From: Arion vulgaris
Taxonomy: Eukaryota; Mollusca; Gastropoda; Stylommatophora; Arionidae
Direction: 5' to 3'
Length of the DNA: 64,000 nt
Assembly (NCBI GenBank): GCA_020796225.1
Contig: CM036754.1
Location: forward strand, 65,402,000-65,465,999
Shown here: one piece after another, positions 44,801-56,800 of the stretch
Layout of the letters: each line of letters begins with the position of its first letter
Position numbering within the stretch: the first letter of the stretch is position 1
The notes under the pieces: generated by a model
Database searches by the model: none
Seen by the model: only the letters and a program-made list of their open reading frames with translations
Told to the model about the DNA's origin: nothing
Translations under genes and position numbers: made by a program

Positions 44801-47800
44801 CCGCGAACTGGCAGAAAAGCCACAGATTCCCCAGATTTACGGTGTTCGTGGCACCGAACAGAGATTCGATGTCAATGACACCGAGCAAGAGCTTTCAGCT
44901 CAAGCGCTTTGGATCTAAAAAAAAGAAAAAAGCCCTGACATTTTAAGAACCCTGGTAGCTTAAAATGAATAAGAATAGACTGAAAAGTTTGTGCCCAGGC
45001 AAAATTCATTAAAAAAGATTAAAATAATCTTCATCATCTTCAAAATTACAGTGGAGACCCTGCTGATGCTATGGAGCTTGTGCACTGCCAATGAGATTTT
45101 CCTGTGTAAGAAAGAGATTGCAGTACATATGGTTATTCACTGAAGTGCAGTGATGATGGTTCTATCAATCAATCAATCAGTTGAAAAAACAAAGACAAAT
45201 TAATGACAATATCAGGAGACTAGAATCAACTGCTTCATTTGTCAGTCAGGTTTAAAACCGAAAGACTGGCTTTATTGCACTGGGTTTCCCTGTATGTCTA
45301 GGCTCTTCACAGAAATGGCATTCCACCTACCAAGAATATTGCACAGAGCATCAACTCCATAGCTCAAGCAGCAATTGTAGGAATCTCTGGAAAAATGCAC
45401 TGTTTGGATTTGAAACCATGGCTTTTAAAGCATAAGGCAAACTGCTTGACAGCTTTGCCGTTGAGATCCCTAAAGTTGGTCATTAATATGAAAATCTGAA
45501 TACAAAAAAAGAAAATTTGACAATATCAATATCCTAGAACTTATTGTTTCATTTGTCAGTCATCAACATAGAAATCTGAATACAAGAATATATGATACTA
45601 ATATAGAAATCTGAATACAAGAATATATGATACTAATATAGAAATCTGAATACAAGAATATATGATACTAATATAGAAGTCTAAATACAAACAAAACAAG
45701 AAGAACTCATTTGAAGCAGCATATAAAATCACATTTCACTGGAAGTGACCAAATTTTAAAAATGTAACTAAAAATTGTATTAACTCTTTCCACGCTTTAA
45801 GCCGCACACTGCGCCACGGCGGAAATCCGTTGCACGCTTTAAGCCGCACACTGCGCCATAGAGTTGCTTCCTTATAAGAAGTCTTTCTAGTTTTACTTCT
45901 ACTGTTTTACTTCTACTACTTTTCAACCTTGTTATTCTATTTGGTTGTCCAGTTTTCTTTAATTTAGTATATAATAAGATATATATGTTTATTTATTGAC
46001 GAGTAGTTGGGATCGTAATTTTTTAAAAAATTATTTTTTTTTACTTCCTTGAATTAACTGCTTAAAAATTGAGAAAATAAATGGGCGTGGAAAGAGTTAA
46101 ATCAGCCATAATTAAAAATGGATTATTTATGCCTTTCAGGCAGTATAAATAGTCTGCTTGTTACCTGCTAGTTATATGTAGTCTGTTTGGTTGCTAGCTA
46201 GTTATATGTAGTCTGCTTGGTTGTTAGCTAGTTATATGTAGTCTGTTTGGTTGCTAGCTAGTTATATATAGTCTGTTTGGTTGCTAGCTAGTTATATGTA
46301 GTCTGCTTGGTTGTTAGCTAGTTATATGTAGTCTGTTTGGTTGCTAGCTAGTTATATGTAGTCTGTTTGATTGCTAGCTAGTTGTATGTAGTCTGCTTGG
46401 TTGCCAGCTAGTTGTATGTAGTCTGCTTGGTTGTTAGCTAGTTATATGTAGTCTGTTTGGTTGCTAGCTAGTTATATATAGTCTGTTTGGTTGCTAGCTA
46501 GTTATATGTAGTCTGTTTGATTGTTAGCTAGTTATATGTAGTCTGTTTGGTTGCTAGCTAGTTATATGTAGTCTGCTTGGTTGCTAGCTAGTTATATGTA
46601 GTCTACTTGGTTGCTAGCTAGTTATATGTAGTCTGTTTGGTTGCTAGCTAGTTATATGTAGTCTGCTTGGTTGTTAGCTAGTTATATGTAGTCTGTTTGG
46701 TTGTTAGCTAGTTATATGTAGTCTGCTTGGTTGCCAGCTAGTTGTATGTAGTCTGCTTGGTTGCTAGCTAGTTATATGTAGTCTGTTTGATTGCCAGCTA
46801 GTTATATGTAGTCTGCTTGGTTGCCAGCTAGTTATATGTAGTCTGCTTGGTTGCCAGCTAGTTATATGTAGTCTGCTTGGTTTTCCAGCTAGTTGTATGT
46901 AGTCCGCTTAGTTGCCAGCTAGTTGTATGTAGTCTGCTTAGTTGCCAGCTAAATAATTATATGTAGATACAACTCTAATGTGTCCATATTCTAATTTAGT
47001 CTCATGAAAAGAATGTTCTAATCAACAAATATTGCCTATGTATTAAATCATTTTGATTTTGTTTTAGGATGATGATGAAACTCTGAGTAAAGCGGTATAC
47101 TTGACAAAAATGTTAATGTTATGTTGCCATTATTTGACTAACATTTCTTTGATTTTGAATTATACTTTTTAATTGTTTCTGAGATTTCAGTTATTTTAAA
47201 AATCTGATTTGTTATCTTCTTCTGTGATCAACTTCTGCTATGTGACTACTCCAGTATGTGTCATAAACAGGGTGGTGCGCTTGAGGTCTTCACCGGTTCC
47301 CCATAGTTTGTTTTGTAGAGTTGTTTCTATTGGCCAGATTTCCATTCTCATGATTTGTTATAAATATTAACAAGAACTCCAAATGGTATGGGTATCTGCA
47401 TATTTTCTTACCCTTCTACATCTTCTTTTCCTTCAGCACAGATCAACAAAACAGTCAGTGATCGACATAGCATATTGCGTCCATTATAGCAACAATAATA
47501 TCTCTCTATTTTGTTCAGTCCATAGCAAATCTTCTTGCTAGCAACCCCAACTTTGACCCATACTGTGCATCTTTGTTTTGTTTTTTTCCGATCCAGAAGC
47601 ACTTGAGCTTTCAGCTCTTCGGCTCAGTGCCATGGACATCATAACCCTTTGGTTCGGTGCCACGAACACCATAAACCTGGGGAACCTGTGACTTTTCTGC
47701 TAGCCCGCGGAATTGAACCCGCACTCACAGAGGGCTAGTCACCCGTGTCAACGCCTACGAACACGCTGGGCAGGCGGCACTGTGCATCTTTAGAGATCCT

Positions 47801-50800
47801 TAGAATTATTGCTGGAGCTAGGGAGTGTGTGCTTTATGCAACACTCTACATTTCTGCAGAAAGGGACATCATCATATGGGGAAACCTGGTACATTAAAGT
47901 AAATACTTTACATAGACTAAGAATAATTCAAACAGCTCTATGCCAATGTCAACAGGCGGAACAGACACCAGAGCATGTTCTGCAAGATTGTCCTTTCCTG
48001 GATGAGCTGAAATATAACTTGTGGCCACACACAGCCAACCTGAAAACTAAGCTTTGAAGGACACTTGACAACTCTGAAGTTGACTGCAAATTTTATGATC
48101 CACAGTAATGCATGACCAAAGATTTCTGAAGAAGAACAACAACGATATACAAATATAACATTTTGAATTTGGCTTGAGATGTAATTCCCTCAGAGACAGT
48201 AGTCTTGCTTAATAAAACACATGGTTTTATTTTTACACAGTGGTTGTTAGTCCTAACTCAACTCCTGTTTGTAGAATGCAGCTAGGCACTGTATCAAAGA
48301 CAGTTCCTTGACTGACTTTTGGTTATTGGTTACTGAACTGATGTCACAACACTCCGTGCAAACCCATAGGTGCTTAATCTCCCCCAATAAATGTCGAAGT
48401 GTATGCATACTGATGGTTCCTGCCGCTCGCTGTTTTTTTTTTTTTCGATCCAGAAGCACTTGAGCTTTCAGCTCTTCGACTCGTGCCATGGACATCGTAA
48501 CCCTTCGGTTCGGTGCCATGAGCACCGTAAATCTGGAGAACCTGTGGCTCTTCTGCCAGCCCACGAAATTGAACTGCACTCACAAGGGGCTTGTCACCTG
48601 TCGTCCAACGCGCTACGAACACGTTGGCATCTCTCGCTGGTTAAACACACCTCTCTTTGCCCCATAAGCATCCAGCTCTACTTGTACATTGTGTAATTTC
48701 AAACTCCTTAAATCCTGAATTGATTCAAAGTCAATTTTAGCGTCCTCATCAAACAGTAGGTCGCCAAGAGACCCAAGAACATCTTTATCCATCCTAAACT
48801 CCCCAACAATCAATGCTTTTGATGCAAGCATGTCTGCTCTCTTGTTTCTGTGAACACCTGCATGTCCAGGACAGTAGATCCACACGAGTCTATCTCTTTG
48901 ATTGGCAGCAAGCAGAAGAAGGAGACAGTGCAAACCAAAAGGAACATTGAGAAGAATAGTGGAAAGGGAAACGAAAAAGTGTAAACTGATATGGGATACT
49001 GTGGGTAGAAAATGCAGTAAATGTGAGCCACTTGTGAATGTCTTATGTGTCAACTATAACATAGAAGTTAACTCATTCTGTACTAACTGCTGCTTGGTAT
49101 GCCAAGATTGTCTATTAGAATAACCCAACTACCGCACACTGCGCCAAACATTGTTTCATGTTAAATTAGTGCTAAATTTCAATGAATTATGATTCAATTT
49201 CCGGTTTTTATCTACAGCGAAACTATCTATTTCTACATCTTGATCATGTCGAGAGTTTAGACAAATTTGTTAATTTGTTTAAAATAAACAAGTTTTAGGA
49301 AAACTAGGCATGAAGAAACAATTATTAAGAGAAATAAAATTCAGACAAGTAAAGTATTTTGGGCACATAAAAAGACATGACACCATGATAAAACATTTAC
49401 TAGAGGGGAAAGTTGAGGGGAAGAGCAAGAGGAAGACCGAGAGATAAGTGGGAGGAAACTTTAAGAAATGGACAGGTTACAGTCTGGCAGTGTGCAACGC
49501 CAAGGTGAAAGACAGAGGATGCTGGAGATTCATTGCAGCCAACCTTCGATGTGGAGACGGCACCTGATGATGATGATAAAATTTATATATTTTTCAAGCT
49601 GGAAAATGGGATAAAAAATTAATTGGGCCACATCATGTTTTTCAATTTTGTAGTCAATGTGTGCATGCATCTTTCCTGTGGCAACATATGGTTGCAAGAT
49701 GTGGACCTTACACACAGGCATTAAGGAACAAAATCAAATTGTTCTAAATAAGGCACTACCAAAAAATTCATAGAACGCCCTGAACAGAGAAGAGAAAAAA
49801 CAAGGACATACTACAAGGCTTACATATCGTAGTGCATCGGCGCATAAACAACATCATGTCCTGGAAAATGAAGTATTTTTGTTTCGTTAAACAGCACTGT
49901 GGTTTGGAGAGAATGGTAATGGAAGGCATGGTTCCTGGTTGTAGAGGCAGAGGAAGACCAGAACAAATATGAAGCAGGACATCAAATGAATCTTAAACAT
50001 GATGTTAGAAGAGGCAGGAGAACTTGCTGGATACAGAGAGTTTTTCAGGCAGGCTGTGAGAGACATGTTATTTGATGATGATGAGGGAATGTTTACTAGA
50101 TTAACTCTTTCCAAGTTTTTCACCGCCACTGCGCCTCATCGGAAGTTTGATTAACACCATTAACCGTATACTGCACCATAGAGTTGCTTCCCTTATAAGA
50201 AGTCTTTTTAGTTTTACTTCTACTATTTTACTTCTACTACTTTTTAATCTTGTTATTCTATTGAGTTGTCCAGTTTTCTTCAATTTAGTATATAATAATA
50301 TATATATGTTTATTTATTAACGAGTAGTTGGGATTGTTTTTTTATTTTTTTATTATATTTTTACCTCCTTGAATTAACTGTTTAAAAATTGAGGAAGTAA
50401 CTCAGCGTGGAAAGAGTTAATCTATTTTCTTTTTAACTCTTTCCACTCTTTAAGCCGCACACTGCGCCACGGCGGAAGTCCGTTGCACGCTTTAAGATGC
50501 ACACTGCGCCATAGAGTTGCTTCCCTTGTAAGAAGTCTTTCTAGTTTTACTTCTACTATTTTACTTATACTACTTTTAAACCTTGTTATTCTAATGAGTT
50601 GTCCAGTTTTCTTCAATTTAGTATATAATAATATATATATGTTTATTTATTGAGAGTGGTTGGGATCGTGATTTAAAAAATTTTTTATTTTTTTACTTCC
50701 CTTGAATTAACTGCTTAAAAATTGAGGAAATAAATGGGTGTGGAAAGAGTTAACATAACTTATTGCTGTGATTTTAGGACAAAGAAAAGATACAGCACCA

Positions 50801-53800
50801 TTTCCAAGTGCTGAAAGCTGAGATGACTCAAATAAGAGATCAGGAAAGAGAAAAACTGACCAAGTTGACTATGGAGAGCAATGCTGCCATCAAAGAAACC
50901 AAACGTAAGAAAAAGAAGGTGAGGTCTTTAATGTAGATGTTATTTAGTTAATGTAGTGTACTAGGTGGCATCTGTGGCTTAGGGGATAGTGATTCTGTCT
51001 ATTAACTCCGACGTTCTAAGTTTGAATCGCGCTGCAGACAGTTTGGTTGCAAATTGTTTCACGTGGATTTTTACAAAAGGACTATGGCGCCACCCGTTCA
51101 GAAAGCAATGACAAACTACTGACGTAATAATGCCTAGAAAAATCACAAACAGCGTTAAAAGCTGGGGTTGATTGGCAAAGTCCTGTAAAGGATATGCAAT
51201 TAACTTTTTAGTGTACTTACTGTCCCCGGCAGAAGTTCAGACCATTGTCTCTTCCCTGCAAGTGTCAATTAGTATCAAGGGGAAAATGGGGCATCTAATA
51301 AGTCAGTTTTTGCTGGTTTCTACAGATTCCCTTGGAAGACTTATGTCTTTGTCCTCATTGTTCATTTGAGTATCATCTTCATCGCACATGTCCATAATTG
51401 CTCCGATCTCCTTCCAAGCATGTATTTCAGGTTAACAACTCTGTTCTGTGTTGGTGATGTATCTGGTTCTATGGTTTCATACTACCTATCAGTATGCATC
51501 ACTGTTGAGATGAGAATCTACTTTTATCTTTGGTTTCGAAATCTTCAGAGAATATATTTTCAGAGCATTGATGATGTTACTTTGACCATAGAAGACCCTT
51601 TCGATCCTATTGCTCGTCCAAGTGTCTTCTGCTTCATTGCCCTTCACCTAGAATGACCTTGAACTGTTTGACCTCCGAGCGAAGTATGGCTGTCTGGCCC
51701 TTCTGACAGTTGGTATATCCATCACACACAAAGCAATAGTCCTATGAGACTTGGGAATGAGCTGAGGACAAGCACAAACTAGAGTTGTCATAGTAAAACA
51801 CTTGCATTGACCGTCTGTAAAGTTATCATAGTAAAACACTGCCAATTGACATAGTCCTGTAAAGTTGTCATAGTAAACAGCACAATTGACTCTGTAAAGT
51901 TGTCATAGTAACCTTGCCAATTGACGTTGTAAAGTTGCCATAGTAAAACATGTCCAAGACTAATGATGAACAAGCAACTGTAAAGTTGTCATAGTAAAAC
52001 ACTTGCCAATTGACCGTCTGTAAAGTTGTCATAGTAAAACACTTGCCAATTGACCGTCTGTAAAGTTGTCATAGTAAAACACTTGCCAATTGACCATCTG
52101 TAAAGATGAAAAAGGCCAAATATATAATTTAGCAAACATTAACAAACAATTATTGATCTTCCTTCCTTCCTTTTGTTCGCTTGAAATATGTCTATATATT
52201 CAATGTTGTCTCTTGTATGAACTTCACTGTCTTTTGTAGCTCACACAGAGGTCCGTGTAGTTTTCTGTCAGTGTTGTTTCGTTAGGCCAGTGAGTTTGCC
52301 TCAGTGTATCATATTCGGAATTATTGATCTTATGTTTGCTCTTTAAATCATTGTAAAAATGTGTATATATTAGTCATTATTTGTGTTCATATGAATATTT
52401 TGTTTTTTTATCATGTTTTCCTTTGTATCAAGAGCAGCAGTAGTGTAGTTGTTAGTGAGCTTGCTTCTTAAACTAGTGGTCCGGATTCAATTCCACAGTG
52501 GGTGTAGAATTTTTTATACCATAACAGTTCTCAGGAGGTCGACCCAGCCTGAATTTGGGTACCAGGAAAAGCACTGGGAAGTAAAGGCAGCCGTTGTGAT
52601 GTTGACCACATCACTCAGCGTGTGCTGACGGTCAATGAAAAATATGGGATTAACACTGTATTACCCTATATACCACAAGGCACGAAAAATTGTTCCTTTG
52701 TATCTGGATTTTTTTATCGTTGTACTATAAATAATTGTACCATATAATCGTCTACTATTTCACTAGTTGATATTTTAAATTATCCCCTTTTCTGCACTTT
52801 TCAGGGGGAAATGATTCTCAGACTTGCAGAGATGTGCCGCAAATTGGAAACAGAGGAAGAAAAAGTGTTACCGTTCTATGCTTCATCTGTTACTGAGGAA
52901 GAACTGGAACATATTAAAAAAGTCATGTCGGATCCGCCTGCATACCCACTGTCTGATGTTAGTTCATATTTTTATATAGTTGGTCATCAAGCATTGGTCA
53001 TCATTTTTTAAAAACCCAAATATATTTAACTATAACAATGGCATGACACAAGCAAAAGAACAAAGTTATGATTTCTGAGAGTATGCATCTTTCCTGTGGC
53101 AACGTATGGTTGGGAGATGTGGACCCTTAACACATGCAATGAGGAACAGAATTGAAGTGTTTGAAATAAGGTGCTACCAAATAATTCTAAGAATGCCCTG
53201 GACAGAGAAGAGAAAAAACAAGGACATGCTACAAGACTTATATATCGTGGAACATTGGCTGATAAACAACATCATGTCCCAGAAAATAAAGTATTTCGGT
53301 CACGTTAAACGACTCAGGGATTTGGAGAGAACAGTAATGGAAGGCAAGGTTCCTCTGTAAGGGACATGCTACTTGATGGTGATAACAACATGCATGTTTT
53401 TCAAATAATCCAGAGCTTCTGCGACATTGAGATACAGTGCTAGCATACTTCTGTTGGAGATGGACAATAAAATGTACATCCTTGTGTTCAAGTTGAGAAC
53501 GTGAAAGCACCCTTACTTACTTATTCCTCTCTGCTCCTCATGGAGCACAGGACCTCAACAGTTGTTCGCCACTTTTCCCTGTCTCTGGCTGTTTTCTTTA
53601 TGGCTTGCCAGGATATAACAGCATCCTTTAGTTCCTCAAGAAGACGTCATCTTCAGGTCTGTTTAGGATGTCCTATTTTCCTTTTCCTTGTGGGTTCCAC
53701 TGAAGTGATTGTCTAGTGACATTTGACTGTGTTTTCCACAGCATATGCCCCACCCATGGCCATTTTCTTCTCTTAACCCAACGGGACTGCAGAGCCGATA

Positions 53801-56800
53801 TATCGGTTCAGAGTAATGTTCATGATGTCGCAGAACCGATATATCGGCTTTTGGATGTCTGTTCACGGAAACGAATGTATCTTCAGAACCTCTTTACTGA
53901 AGCTAAAAAAATCTTCAAAAACGAAAAGTACATATATGTAGGTACATTACTATCTCCATTTAACAAAGATTTGAAAGAGGGAAAGCAGTGTATTATTGTG
54001 TTCAAGTCGAGACCTTTTTTTTTAAACGTTAATGTTTCCGACGATGTTTACAGTGTAATCTTGAGTACTGTTAGATCAAATTATAATTTGTGATAGTAAT
54101 GAAGAAGATTTAATTGATGGTAATAACGACATGTGATTGTTTATGAAAAGCAGTATCGATAGTTGTAAGTCTAATGTAATAATTGCATCTAAAGAATGGG
54201 CATTCCACATTCCATTTATTGACGTGTCCGCACTAAAAAGTCAATATTATAAAAACTACTGAACCTAGTTAGATGAAACGTATAGAATATGTTCACACAT
54301 GGATTATCTTCATTTAAATACTACTTCTGAAACATCTATGAATATTAAGATGTAATACAAACCTGAGAGTAAAAATATTTTTAAGATTTTTGTTTTTCAA
54401 AATAGTCATGCTACAATAATCTAATTCTCTCAAACGTATATCACCTGATGTAAAATATTATTATATTAATGTATTCCACATCCAATTAGCAACAATTTAA
54501 TTTAAAATATGTCATACTTTAGAGAAACAGTACAAGAGTTATAAAGGATTAAACTAATTGACATTGAATGTTAAATTTGAATCGCAAAATAAATGCGTCC
54601 AGAGGTCTAAATAATACAGGGCGAAAGGGTTAACCTGGTTCATCATGGGTTCCTGTCCTGTTCTTATCCACAGATCTATGTTTAAAACTTGTTCATATCA
54701 TCTCAGTCTGAAAAGAACCCTTGGCATTTAAAAATTGTAAAGAGTATACCATAGAGTTGCTGCCCAAGCAAAAGTTCAAAATAAATAATCTGATTGATTG
54801 ATTGATAGGGTCATCATCATTGAACTTCGGTGAGTACTAGATCATCAACCTGATGTCAGGATGAAGTCCAAGGTCTTTGCTAGGTCCACTGGATAGCCTT
54901 GTAGAAGCCTCTTCCCTGGTGGTAGCTGAAATGAGCTGTACAATGATGATAGATCAAATTCTTACATGCGTATGTTATTGTATTTGTATCTATGTATTTT
55001 TTCTCCAAAATTCTATGCCATTGCTAACACAATTTATCTTTAACATCACAAATTTTATCTGTAACAGTTTTGAAAGTTCTAAAGGATCTAAAGCCGAAGG
55101 ATTGACTTCATTGCGCCAGGTTTTACCCCATATGCCTCGATCCGTCTTCGCAGAAATGGCACGTCACCTGCTGAGAGTATTGCACACAACGGTGTGATAT
55201 TACCCACTGGAGTATAACTCTCTTGTTGGCAGAAATCATCCTGGGCTCTTTACTCGGGGATGGAAGTTTACTCTGGAGGGCGTGCAAAACGGATAGAGCA
55301 TTTGTGAAAAATAGCACTCATACAGTGATGATCATCGAGCTTGTTGCCAGGTTGAAGTTTTTCATGAATAGTTAGCAGACCGCTGAGGATGGTTGTGGTG
55401 GTGGCTGCTGCGGCGGCAATAATGATGATAATACTTGACATATTGTGAATATACTCTTTTGTCTTTATGCAGATAATGCATGAATGCGCCGGCCTTGAAA
55501 ACTTCTGGAAGCGCTACAACAAAGTTCTGTTGGACAAACTGTCTCTGGAGAGAGAGAAGATGGTTATGACTGAGGAGAACTACAACCTGAGAACATTACT
55601 CAAGCAGTATCTAGATGGCATCTCTGTGAATGATGAAATTCTTAGCCAGCTCAACCCACTTCTAGTTGTCAACAACAAGACAAATTTGAAGTAAGTTTCT
55701 CTTGAAAATGTCACATTACTACTTCCTGGCTTCTTCTTCCTCGAGCGCTCCATATCAACCACGTGTTAAACCACTCTTTGTTATTTGTATGTGATCTGAG
55801 CCTAAGAGCGATTGCACACTGTGCCACTTATATGCTTACAAGTAGGCCAGCACATCCAATTTCTGCTAAACTTTTTATTTACTATGGTAGTTTCCCTAGG
55901 TCCCTACTTCAGTCGCCTCTTATGACATGCCTTCTAGGTTGCAGTGTTAATTTCTTTCTCCTCTTTGAGCCTTAATATTCTCTATCAATTGTTAAGCAGC
56001 TATTCAAGGTTAAAAAATTTAAAAAATTACGATCCTAACTACTCGCCAATAAATAAACATATATATCTTATTAAATACTAAATTAAAGAAAACTGGACAA
56101 CCAAATAGAATAACAAGGTTGAAAAGTAGTATAAGTAAAACAGTAGAAGTAAAACTAGAAAGACTTCTTATAAGGAAAACAACTCTATGGCGCAGTGTGC
56201 GGCTTAAAGGCAACGGATTTCCCGCGTGGTGCAGTGTGCGGCTTAAAGCGGAAAGAGTTAATATTCTTTACTCCTCTTGTGAGCCTCGGTAATACACAGG
56301 CGATTACTTCCTATCAATTGTATAATATAGCTATCTTCAGTGTTTCATTTTACTTCTTCCTCTTCAATGATCTAGTGACACATGTGCTTGTGCCCTTCGA
56401 CCCAATGCTATGTAATGGTATCTGTATGTGTTTGTAAGTTGTTTTGTTTCATATAATGTGTTTCATTTATCTAGGGCCCTTTCGCCCTTGTAGTGCCGGG
56501 ACCCACAAGGGAAGCAAAGAATAGTACCACTGTGACCTACAATGCATGTCATAAGAGACAACTGATGTAGAGCCTAGGAAGCTACCTAGTAAATAAAAAG
56601 CATCACATAAATTGGATGTGCTGGCCTACTTGTAGGTGCATAACTGGCAAAATGTACAATCGCATCTTAGGCTTAGATCACGTACAAATCACACAAAGTA
56701 GTTAACAAGTGGTTGATATGGAGTGTTCGAAGAAGAAGAATCTAGCCTTGGAGGAAGGATCTTCCTGACATCATCTAGCGCTTTGCACCTCAAGAGGCGG

